Of a stretch of 64,000 nt of DNA, positions 13,412-23,705 are shown in pieces. The notes under the pieces are model-generated. The model made no database searches. It saw only the letters and a program-made list of their open reading frames with translations, and was not told the DNA's origin. This DNA is from Amphirosellinia nigrospora (Eukaryota > Ascomycota > Sordariomycetes > Xylariales > Xylariaceae). The stretch spans positions 3,553,058 to 3,617,057 of the forward strand of contig SCHM01000003.1 in NCBI GenBank assembly GCA_004123355.1, read 5' to 3'. The position numbers were made by a program, and so were the translations under genes. Each line of letters begins with the position of its first letter. The first letter of the stretch is position 1.

Positions 13412-13509
13412 GCGTGATAGTAGAGGCGGGGTTTCTGCTTCTTGCTTGGCTTCCCGCATATGCGGTCTGATCTACGCGCATTATCGTCTCGCCTCTTCTA
13501 CTATCACGC
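13412..13509. repeat. 13-bp inverted repeat with central palindrome
   Basis: The arm GCGTGATAGTAGA (13412-13424) is matched exactly by its reverse complement at 13497-13509, and the pairing extends imperfectly through GGCG/CGCC. Between the arms lies the perfect 12-base palindrome CCGCATATGCGG at about 13453-13464. This could fold as a nested hairpin or mark the ends of a tiny decayed insertion; neither is proven. Confidence 0.55.
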
Positions 13510-13896
13510 TGCGCCTCTTGTAAGGCGACCTTGTCGGTAGGTCATCCAATATATACCGGAAACCTTTATTTACCCAACAAGCTGTTGCTTCGGTGTTATC
13601 ACGCCAAGACTCTTTCAAAGTATGAGAACGGCAGTGCAGATAAGCCTCTCGTCCTGAACCAACGCCTTGCCCGGGAAACCCAGATAAACTCAAATAGAAG
13701 AACTGAAGAACTCTGCATGAGAAAAGTCGTGACGGATTGCCCTCATACTGGGCGATCCGTGAGTTTTAGGCAGTATAAATGCACTAAACCCAGGAGCCCA
13801 GAAGCCTGCTCTCCGACCCGAGACCGAAAGACCATCGATTTGCAAGCCTAATCTGCATGAAGCAGCAAGGCTGCTCTCAGCTAGCTGAGTATTGTA

Positions 13897-14082
13897 TCAG
13901 CCGCATAATGGGCATTGGCCGGGCTGGACAATATAGCGCTCGTGTGGTCCTCTCGGGCACGCGGTTTTACGACTTCCGTCTATAGACGTGCGGAAGAAGT
14001 GCGTGCCTGGATCAAGACAAGTTGTGTAAATGTAGTAGTTCTTGGTATACTCGCACATTGTGGGCGGTTTTTCTGAGATCAA
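13897..14082 (-). CDS. small cysteine-rich protein of a conserved fungal type
   Basis: A single-exon frame of 61 codons, or 53 if translation starts at the second ATG (14058), which gives MCEYTKNYYIYTTC. Five cysteines are spread as MC, TTC, TACP and a terminal CPLCG, with histidines in GTHFFRTS and PHERYIVQ. The pattern of an MC-x-YT head and C-terminal CxxC is one I associate with small conserved proteins of unknown function in Pezizomycotina, and suggests zinc binding. No signal peptide or membrane segment is seen, so it is probably intracellular. A TATATAAA box lies upstream at 14323-14330. No frame break. Confidence 0.68.
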   Translation of the reverse strand: MISEKPPTMCEYTKNYYIYTTCLDPGTHFFRTSIDGSRKTACPRGPHERYIVQPGQCPLCG

Positions 14083-14322
14083 GGGTGTGTTTGATGTAAC
14101 TGTGAATGGTGAGCCTCGTCTGGTAGACTGGGGGTCGGGTGGTTGAGGGAAGAACCCACGTACATACCTCGAAGGTCTGAAATCGTAGGGACGATTTAGG
14201 AAGGCAACTTGGAGAATATCAAGGTAATATGTGTGTAGGCCGTGCTATCACCATTCGTCGAGAATGGGAATGTCAGAGTGAAGCTCGAAGCATGAGACCG
14301 TGATGGTAAGACAGCCCGGATC

Positions 14323-14330
14323 TTTATATA
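14323..14330 (-). promoter_or_regulatory. TATA box of the small Cys-rich gene
   Basis: On the minus strand this reads TATATAAA, a full consensus TATA box, about 240 bases upstream of the first ATG at 14082. The assignment to that gene rests on position and strand only. Confidence 0.5.
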
Positions 14331-17300
14331 TCAGACAAGATGTGTGCTGGGGCTAGCAGAAGGAGACATCAAGAATACAGGGCTTCCCTGTCCTGGTCTG
14401 GTGGCCAGAGTGGGCAAGCTACGGTATGGGAGTCCCATACAACCCGGCTACTGTAAGGAAGATACATCGTACGGTAGAGGTAGGACCCCATTTAACCATC
14501 GACAAGAAATCGCAAGTAGGAGGCGCACTAGGGGGCAGCATGCGCGCATGTAGACCACCACGCACATCGAGAAGTCATATAGCAAGCTCTGGATGGCTAC
14601 GTTTGATGCCTGGTCCAAGAGGCCGAGAGCCCTGTACATAAGTGACATGGGTTTATACCAGGCCTGTCCCTGCCCGACGAAAAGCCGTTATGGGGAACGG
14701 GTTGGCACGTATGATGTCGAGAGACACATTAGCATTGTTAAGCAACGATGCGAGCCTGGTCTGCCAAGGGGGGTTAGTCCTGTATGTTGTAGAGGGAATT
14801 AAGGCAATAGTTGACTCTATAAGCTATAAGATCATCGAGCGAGAGAGCAGGACAGTTTTGCCCGCGACAAGGGTGGTACTATACATGGTTTTGTTCTTAA
14901 TAATAAGAAACCCGCCGGGACACAGCATTTCGCCAGCATTTTGCTCAAGTGGTGGGTTATAAGACGAGGACGATACTACCCTGGTACCACAGGTAAGGTC
15001 ATACCGTACCGTAGATCGGTAGGGATAGGCCAAGTCACGGCACGGTGCTACGGAAGGTGAGCAAAAAGGGACCGAAGAGGGACCAGGGCGACGAAAAAGA
15101 CGAAGAAGGCCAAAAAAATGCGAGAAGGGTAATCCCTGAGGAAGCCCAACATGTCTGTCTGTACCTGGGTCTGCCTGGGTAGCTAGCTACCTTACCCTAC
15201 CTACTTCACTAGGTATGTCTCTACTGTCTGTCTACCTGGTAGTATGCAGGCGACAGTACCACACAGTAATAACCCAGGCATGGCACCACAGCTAGGACTC
15301 TGTGAGGGTACATGGCTCGCCTTGAAAATGACTATATGTAGGTACCTACTAAGGGACTAGACTCGACTTCTCGGATGTCGCATAGTCGTGACATACACCT
15401 ACAATGGCTGGCAGAATGTCGACGATGCTGCATGGCAAAAAGGTGAGACCAAGAGCTTCATGATCCCATGACTACACAATTATAATGCCATTGGTATTAT
15501 TTGCTGATTGGCTCAATATAGCATGATGGCATGTGAAAAAAAGGAGGAGATTTTTGCAAGGTTGACGGAAAGAATTATCTCTGTATCGCTGTATCTCTGT
15601 ACCTCTGAGTGGCCTCGGGACAGTCGGTCGGCCTGCATGTTGAAGTACCTACACAAAGTACCTTACGGCAGGTGGCGGTATGCTGGTCTCACTTGTACAG
15701 CAACCCTAAGGATGTGGTGCAGGACAAGTGCCAGGCCTAACCCCTAGTAGTATAGTCAGCGTGCGCACAGATCATGTCTGTCATCACATATGAAACGTCG
15801 TGGCCGAGGGTGAACACTAGTCTAGTAGGTATAGTCTAGTATAGTCGTATAGTCGTAAGAGGTACTCTACCTAGTCTTAAACATCCATGTATGCGAGCGG
15901 AACCTCAGCTATTAATCAATTTTCTATCTCTGTCCTCTATCTCCGTCCAACGGTACTACTCGCTATATATACCCATTTGCATGCGTGCGATAGATTACAG
16001 AGCAATGTCATGGATACCACGACGGCAATTGTCAGCTGAGGAGCAGAATAACAGCATCGGAGTAAACCCTCCTGGTTTATATCCTATAAAGCATGATAAT
16101 AAGCCGCCGATAAGATGCTCAAGTTGCCGGCCATGTGCTCCGCGTGACTTGATGAAATGCAATGTCTTGTTAATTCACCCCATCGACATCGAGGCCCCAG
16201 CGCATCACATACCTCGTGTGCTCGTGAGACATGCGTCTGTTTTAAACGAATTCAAGTTTAATATCGGATGAAGAGGTAGTATGCGGCCCTCCCTGGGGTA
16301 CGTATGTCAGCTCTCACCAAGCGGGGACGATTCGAGTCGCTATAATAATGGAACAGGAGATATCCCTGATATAAGACGTTTACGACGGCTTGGGCTCCAT
16401 GGCTGGGAATCCAGGCTTGGTTTAGACCTAATATACCACTTAAAATTCCGAGCTTCGTATAGAAAACTACCTTCTGGCAGGTTCTGCATGTCCACCGGCA
16501 ATGCCAGTCCTATGGGCTAGGCTTAGGCGCCCATATGACATAAGATGAGGCACATTTTGACTGTGTCGTCGTAAGGGAACAAGGAATATGCACAAGTGAT
16601 AATGCGGCTCTTTTATGATGCAACTACGCGCCCAATATGTATCTCACCCCAGTGTTCAAATCAGCTCCCCATGTACCAGAGAACCTACATCATCATGCCT
16701 TACATGTATGCCAAGTTATCTACTTTGGTCTATACAATGTCACGTATAATCTACGTCTTATCGTTCCTCCTTCGGTCTCTCCCCCAGCCCGTGTAGCCGC
16801 CCGAGTGGGACCTAGTCGTGAAAAGAGCTGCGTGCAGCAGTCGATCCAGGGTACCTTGACGTACAACTCAGTTGTCGAGTGGATCGCTTGTCGTTTCGAG
16901 TGATATCTATCTATGTGATGCTTCGGCAATATAGCCGTCCTCGCCTAAGTGCGAACAGGACACAGGAACTCGACTTGAGCGGTGTTTATTTTGACCTCTA
17001 TATTGGTCAACCGCAGCAAGCGCCAGATACGTGACCCTTCAAGCTTGAGCGTTACCACGCCGCACGTTAAGGGTAAGCTGCAGGGATAGAGATATTGACA
17101 AGGTAAATTTGACTGCCAAACGATCTAAGATCCGGAAGGCACACCATCCCGGTCGAGTCCCGTAGGAGAAATACTTCAAGAGGCCTTCGTTCAAACGTCT
17201 CTGTAGTAGTTGTAGGGGTTGGGCCGCACAAGGAGCATAACTCCGGACGAACACAATACTGTATGTCCCAATCAGTGGGTACCGTCACTATCGAAGGCAG

Positions 17301-17545
17301 AACCAGATTCGTGTTGACGATGGCGATGTATTCTCGGGCTGATGCTCGCTTATCTCGATCGCGGGACTGCATGTTTACCCTATGCATGTAAGAGACTTGG
17401 GTCCTGCATGTTGCATACTTAGTAAAGGCAGATCTGCCATCCTCTCCAACGCGATCACGGTTACCTTGTTCTAGAAACTTTCTAGTGCCATTAGGACAAG
17501 CGGCGGAACAAGCCGCTGGTGGCTAGGCAAGTAGCCATACCACCG

Positions 17546-17607
17546 CATGGGGGCTCGTGAGCTAAAGCAGTATCAAAGTCTCTTCTGGTAGACGCTATGC
17601 CCCCATG
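17546..17607. repeat. 9-bp perfect inverted repeat
   Basis: CATGGGGGC at 17546-17554 is mirrored by GCCCCCATG at 17599-17607. A second small hairpin, AGCGGC paired with GCCGCT, lies just upstream at about 17500-17518. The stretch is intergenic and structured; no element family is recognised. Confidence 0.45.
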
Positions 17608-18606
17608 GCCTGGTTAGATCACGAGAGCCTATTGTGGGAGGGCGGGCTTCCCCGTACGACTAGAGTCTGGTTCCTGACATATACTTGCTATAATATAAGG
17701 ACAAACGTGGGACGCGTTTATCGGTACGCGATTGATTTCGGGCCGCTTGCGCACGGTCTCGTGTGACGGTAGATCGCAACAAGGGCACTCTATCGTTGGG
17801 TACCAGCCCACGGGCTCCATGCTCTCCATGGTCTCCATGCTCCAAGTGGCAAGGTCTCAGAGCATGTTGCCGTCTTGGTCGAGCTATATGAACGAGCAGC
17901 CTCGCATGATTACGCCTTAAATGGCAATTAGTTATCGCAACCCCCACGCGGTGTAGGGAGCCGGTCCGTCTGCCTTTGCCATATCCTAATGGGGCCAGTC
18001 GCAGCATCTCGGCACGTTCCCGAACACACAGACGTTTCTTGACCCAGAATGTCAACGAGATAACCCACCAGGACAAGAACTCCTCGTAGGAAACCCCTCG
18101 TCTACTTCTTCTTCTTAGCCCCTTCACTCGCAACTTATTCCCTTGATGGTAAGACGACGCGACTTGTTGTGGCTCTAATGGAGTTAGCGCTGTTTATGCT
18201 ATTGGGCCATATCATGGGAGCAAAGTCGGAAAAGTATCGGAACAACCCTGCGATTTGCAGAAGCGGAGCGCCACTGCTATGCAAGACTACCTGTAAAGGG
18301 AAAGCAGAGCCCAGAACAGCTCAAGCAAGCTGGTGGCGACATGCAAGGGGTTTGGGTAAGAATGCATTGGTCATATACGGTGAGTAAGCGAATAGGAATA
18401 CTTCCAAAATACCCCCTGATTAAGGTATAGGATCATTTTTTGCTGTCACCCTTACCATGCCTATCACCTTGGCCCTTTCCCAAGTTTCCAGTTCCTCGCG
18501 AGCCCCTGTCGAATCGCCGTGCGCATCCAGAACCACATAAACTTCAATTCCTATTACACACTGCTTTACCCCTCCTCAGGTGAACCAACATACAGTCACC
18601 GCTGCT

Positions 18607-19149
18607 TCATAGCATTGCTAGCGCAGCGAGCAAGCCTCCGTAAAAGCTGGCACTGGAGCCCAACCCAGCTGGTGACCCGCGTTCGGAGTGACAGTCGGTG
18701 TCGATGTCGATGTCGTTGTCGAGGTCGGCGCTGCTGTCGGTGTGGCGGTTTCCGACGCGCTGGCGCAAGTCACGGATTGAGGGAGATCCGTCACGCCCTG
18801 CGTGCTGCAGAACGTGCGGGCAAAGTCTACTGCCTGTTTCTGGGCGTCCGGGGGGCAGACGTCGGCCAGACAGCAAGCAATGCCGCTGATGAAGGTATCA
18901 CTAGAACAGATACACTTGGCGTCCAACCTGGCGCAGTCCCCGATTTCACTGCCCGTGGTGAACTTGGACAGGCAGTCCTTCTGGTTACAGGACGGCAGAT
19001 GTTAGCTCGTAGTTGGAAACAATTAACCCAGAAGGTAACCCAGAAGGAAATCAAGGTCTGGAACTTACAGCGCAGTCAGGCAGCGCACCGAGGTCCTGGG
19101 CGACGACGCCGCTAGCAAGGGCAAGGGTAACGATAGCAAGCCTCATCAT
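18607..19149 (-). CDS. CFEM-domain protein with GPI-anchor signal
   Basis: Exon 1 is 19069-19149 and exon 2 is 18607-18980. The start MMRLAIVTLALASGVVAQ is a clear signal peptide. The mature protein begins DLGALPDCAKDC and continues through LDAKCICSSDTF, IACCLADVCPP and FARTFC, giving the Cys pattern of the fungal CFEM domain. A Ser/Thr/Ala-rich spacer follows. In the domain frame the end is unremarkable, but a one-base change near 18680-18700 switches to a frame ending GSSASFYGGLLAALAML, a typical GPI-attachment signal, so that end is taken as real. CFEM proteins act at the cell surface in haem/iron handling or host interaction; which applies here cannot be told. Confidence 0.85.
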
Positions 19150-20784
19150 GATGTCTACTGATCAAGGGGGACAATGAATCCTGCTTAGGCGCGAAGACTA
19201 AGAAGGCAGGAGGGTTTCACGTACGTATGTGATTATGATGATATGCGATGAGTGAGGAATCATTGTATCCATCCCAGGTTTGAGAGATGAGTAAGGTTGT
19301 GGATAATAACTTCCCCACGATCGTTCTCCATCATTTAACATTTAGCGGCGATCACAAAGGGGGTTGATGGGCGTTTGAGGGGCCAGTTGAGGTCTCGGGA
19401 ATGCTGCAATTCCCCCTTCGGGAATGCCAAGACATCGATTCAACGATTCGACTACCATATCGGGAATGGTGTAGCCTATAGTCAATGACTAGAGCTTAGT
19501 TTAAGAATTAAGCTTCATACATAGGTACTTTTACCAGCCGACCAAGCGCCTTAAACTCATATGATGTTTCGACTCTGCGACGTCTTGCGCTAGCTTCGAA
19601 TAGTACTATTAATTTGCCCCCGACTCCGGGTCTGTCCGGGTCGGTAGCTTCGCCTTGCGCCGGCCGCCTTATTTATACCAGTGTAACATAAGTACCTAAC
19701 ATGAAGCAACAGGTCCGATTCATCTCATCTCCACACAGATGAGACTAACAAATGAGACCCCTGCCGTTAGAAGCCGTGTTTAAGCTGAGCCAGTGTCTTC
19801 CCTAGCGCATCAGACATGTCGGATTTGTGTTGGATCGTTGGATTGTTGGCTTGTTGGTTTTCCAAACAGGCTTTTCGTCGGACGTAGTGCAAATGGGAAC
19901 ACATGACCTCGACAATACTGTTACGTTGGATCATATATACGTTAGAAACAAGGTAGTACTTATCCTGGCACAATATAAACATGATATAAGGATTATAGAG
20001 GTTTATGCGTGCTAGTATGAATCGGTCAATTTATCATCTTCCAGTCCGTTACGTCTTTCCTAACTAGACAAGCCGGGCGTCTTTGGACAACGACCCATAA
20101 ATGCAGGTCTCTGTTTATGGGAATGCATGATAGTTCGAAACTACGCAGGGCCTTACCCCAGTTCTCCATTTGCTACTGTAGATATTTATGGCACATATAT
20201 AGTGCATGTTATAGGATCTCGGCCCAACAAACGATTGTAGATCTCTGAGCTATTGAATGCCTAGGGCAGAGCCAAGGGTCCCTAACCAGATAGTATCATT
20301 ACCTACCTAGGAGGTAGGTTACCATTGACGGTCTAGGCCCCACCAGAAGCGTTACCATTACGCCACAAAGTAAGTAGTGAGGTATAAGAAATTAGGGTTC
20401 TCGGCCTCATTACATAAACCGGGGAGCGTTAGTTGTGGCGGTGCCGTGTAGCCAGGTGTGCGAGCGATAATCAAACTTAAGACCTTCTTTGGCTAAGGAA
20501 ACGATAAGTTAAGTATGTATCGCAACGGCGATGAAACAACTTTCATTGACTGAGCCCAGCTCCGATACAGACCCGAGAGACCCGAGAGCCGCACCGCTAA
20601 GGTTCAACCTAGCTAGCTCGGAATCGTTCATGCACCCCACAAAGCTGGAGCTATAGCTTCCCCCAGCTGGAGCAGCCCTATATCCTATATACCGACCTGC
20701 CTTGTGACCGCGGATCAATTTGAAACCAAACCAAACCAACACACCACACCACACCATTATGCCCTAGAGCCGAACAATTACACC
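19150..20784. other. gene-free stretch, divergent promoters
   Basis: This separates the CFEM gene (minus) from the MFS transporter (plus). No coding signal is seen. A TACCTACCTAGGAGGTAGGTTA motif cluster lies near 20300-20322, and a TATA-like site just upstream of the transporter is listed separately. Confidence 0.5.
20685..20691 (+). promoter_or_regulatory. TATA-like site upstream of MFS gene
   Basis: CTATATA about 95 bases before the transporter ATG, preceded by a second TATAT a few bases earlier. Position and sequence fit a core promoter; not proven. Confidence 0.4.
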
Positions 20785-23091
20785 ATGGGGTTAGGGATCC
20801 TAGAAGTGCAGGGCCACGTACCAGGTGAGGACAGCCGGATACTCTGTCCATTGTCCATTCTTGTTAACGCGGGGTTGCTGGATTAGGCACAACGCGATAC
20901 TTCGATGACCCGGATCGACCCCAGACCGTCGACACGGCCGATTCGCGAGGCTTGAAGTGTGATCGCAGCGGCCCAATCCCGATTATACTGGTAAGAAGAA
21001 GAAATCAGCCGGTTATTCTGCAATGTTGATGGTGGCGCTCGTTGCTAAGGACAATTCGTTATAGAATCCCCAGCCCTCGGACGACCCCAACGATCCGTTG
21101 AACTGGCCAATCTGGCGCCGCGACCTTATCACCTTTCTACTTTCGTTAACTGCCATCTTTGCAACCTCTCTAGGACCTATCCTCGCGGCTAACACCTTGA
21201 CTCTGTCTGTGTGGTTCTCGCTGAACTTCACTTACATCGCTTTGCTGACGGGTACTTTCTCCTGGGTGTGGGCATTGCCGGCTTCTTTTTCGTGCCCTCG
21301 GGCCGGATATGGGGCAAGAGACACTTATTTATTGTCGGCTTGGTCATCTTAGTAGCCTCAAGCGCGTGGGCTGGTGCCGTGGGACACAACTATACCAGCC
21401 TTTTATGGGCACGTATTATCCAGGGTGTCGGCACAGCCCCTTTTGAAGGTCTCGTGAACGCTGCTGTTGGCGATTTATACTTCGTCCATGTCAGTAATAC
21501 CCCCTATCTTCCACCGTAGACGGACGACAAGCCGCTCACCCTACAATAGGAACGAGGTAAACGTATGGCCTTTACTAACTTGGCTGTTTTTGGTGGTGCA
21601 TTCTTCACCCCTATCCTTGTCGGGAAGATAACACATACCATCAAATGGTGGTGGACCTTTAACTTGGTCTCTATCTTCTGTGCCGCATCGCTAGTTGCAG
21701 TCTTTTTGTTCTGTCCCGAGACTGCCTACCGTCGTGATGCATCACTAAACACGGATATTTCTGGCTTCGTTCCTTCGGGCGATAGCCATGCTAATGACCA
21801 AGAAAAGATGACCACGGCTCGAGACATGCCCAGCAACCGCACACCGGTCACTCGACCCAGGAAGACGTTCACCCAATCGCTGGCGCTCTTCGACGGCCGC
21901 AAGACGGATGATAGCTTTTTCAAACTACTCTTCCGTCCGCTACCGCTGTTTGCACAACCGGCTTTCTTGTGGGCTGCCCTGATACAGGGAACTAGTGAGT
22001 GAACCTCGGAGCTATCTGCTTCTTATTTTGGGGGTTCTAAGAAGTCAAGGCTTTCTTTTTGGGCCCGCAACGTGTCTAAAGCTTCTAAGCCCATGAAAAC
22101 CATGTTTAGAAAAGCAGTAACTAACTCTCAACAACATAGTGATCGGATGGACGGTTTTTATTGGCGTTATTTTAGCTGCTATCTTCCTTGGCCCACCACT
22201 TTTTTGGGGCGAAGTCCAGACCGGATACGCCTACGTAGGGCCCTTCATCGGGCCCTGCTCGGTTTCTTCACCGCGGGTATTTTTGCTGATTGGTCGGCGA
22301 AGGTACTCACCCGTTGGAACAATGGAATATATGAACCAGAATTCCGCCTCGTACTCATTATTCCACAGCTAGTGTTTGGTGTAGCGGGTCTCTTTGGCTT
22401 TGCTGTCACAGCCCAAGGAACTCTAGAGGGCCAGTTCCATGTAAGCCATAGTCGTTTTCGGACTCTCCCCCTATCGTCTGTGGTCGCTAGTACTGGAGAG
22501 AACAAGACTCTCGGCGGATGACTATTCTTTAAGTATATTTAATTATGGCCCAGTAAGTTGATCTAACACCATCGGTAGTGGGTCGTGCCAATCGTGTTCT
22601 TTGGCTTCGAAGTGGCTGGCACCGTAATCGGTGCCGTAGCCAGCTCTCTCTATATTGTCGACGCATACCGTAAAGTCTCCTCCCTTTCCTTCCTAAGAGC
22701 AATTCGGGCGTAAGACTGCTCTCTAACACATGACCACCAAACAAACAGGAGACTTAGCCATTGAAGGTTTCACATGCCTTATCATCTTTAAAAACCTATT
22801 TAGCTTCGGCCTGACGTTCAAAGCCTACGACTGGTTGGTACACAGCGGTATCAGAGACGTTTTCTTCGCCCTTGGAGCTGTACAGATTGTTATATGTTTC
22901 TTGACCGTACCTATGTGTGAGTCTGCTCCTAATATTTCTAATCGCTCCTTTTGCGCTGTTCGGCTTTTGTCAATACTTTTGGTTTTCATCAGGACTAATG
23001 AACCAAACATGGCACTATAGATATCTTTGGAAAACGAAACCGGGACTTCTTCCACCGTCATGATCTATTGAAAATATGCGGGCTGAGGTAA
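20785..23091 (+). CDS. major facilitator superfamily transporter
   Basis: Eight exons: 20785-20824, 20887-20990, 21065-21489, 21550-21994, 22140-22440, 22579-22669, 22749-22916, 23021-23091, about 548 residues. After a hydrophilic N-terminus (RYFDDPDRPQTVDTADSRG, then SDDPNDPLNWPIWRR) come the membrane helices, including TYIALLTGYFLLGVGIAGFFF, GRIWGKRHLFIVG (the conserved loop 2-3 motif), ARIIQGVGTAPFEGLVNAAVGDLYF and HERGKRMAFTNLAVFGG. The NWP motif and loop signatures match the fungal drug:H+ antiporter-like MFS group. A long cytosolic loop with Ser/Thr (about residues 280-330) separates the two halves. Two one-base losses in G runs (near 21250 and 22251) break the frame. Substrate unknown. 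Confidence 0.9.
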
Positions 23092-23705
23092 TAAGTATAT
23101 CTAACTAGGTACTCAGCGATTTGCGGGTACAGTGTGCTTTTTTGTCAGGCAGGGGCCATCCATTGTTGGATAGTTGAAGTCTATAGGAGCATCATACGGA
23201 ACGGCACAATTAACACAGTTGCCAATTTGCTGGCACACGATGAAATTATGTATGATTTATCGTCGAAAATTTTACATGAACTTGCTTATACATTCATGGC
23301 TAGACCCCCCACCTAGACATTGGGACTCTTGTAGCGCGTCTTCTTAAAATGGAATGAATTATCCAAGCAGCTTGATTTCTTCTTTCATGTGAATCGCATG
23401 GACTACTAAACAAGGAAAGAGCTTAACATTTGATGGATGTAATGGTATCTCATTAAAAGGCGGGAACATATCCACGCTACGCTAAATCGATCTTGGAGCA
23501 CTGTTCATTTGGACAATACTCATGTGACATGATGGCTCGTGACTCGAAACATGAAACATTTCCAAAACGTAACAACCGGGTACCCTTTGACTCAACATCT
23601 ACGCAATTGCCCAGCGTTTCGAGCCTCCAGTCATTTACTCATTAGGCTTTCCAATAGCCAAACTTCTTCTTCTCTTCCCATCATTTTTTTTTCGTCATCA
23701 GTTTT
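23092..23705. other. gene-free stretch
   Basis: This lies between the convergent 3' ends of the MFS and phosphatase genes. Nothing beyond AT-rich sequence and a T run near 23683 is seen. Confidence 0.5.

Larger units (their letters stand above)
9301..13896. other. long gene-poor stretch
   Basis: No gene can be supported in 4.6 kb. Open frames here are short, overlap on both strands and lack conserved motifs. Contents noted: CT-rich microsatellite at about 11896-11931 followed by a TATAA-like site near 11968, TAGGTAGG motifs near 10580 and 12575, two copies of an ATAATAAAGGCT word (about 12496 and 12724), and an inverted repeat at 13412-13509 listed separately. Confidence 0.5.
14083..18606. 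other. long gene-poor stretch
   Basis: No gene can be supported with confidence. The first 250 bases are the promoter of the small Cys-rich gene. A TAGTC/TATAGTC-type simple repeat sits at about 15816-15858 and CCTACCTA motifs near 15190-15220. Minus-strand frames at 17067-17387 (containing ELCSLCGPTP) and 17629-17838 (containing ECPCCDLP) have suggestive CxxC motifs but could not be joined into a believable gene. A 9-bp inverted repeat at 17546-17607 is listed separately. Confidence 0.45.

Noticed and set aside
17660-18133. 157-codon minus-strand open frame
   Set aside because: Arg-rich low-complexity translation without motif; overlaps better-looking CxxC frames in other phases.
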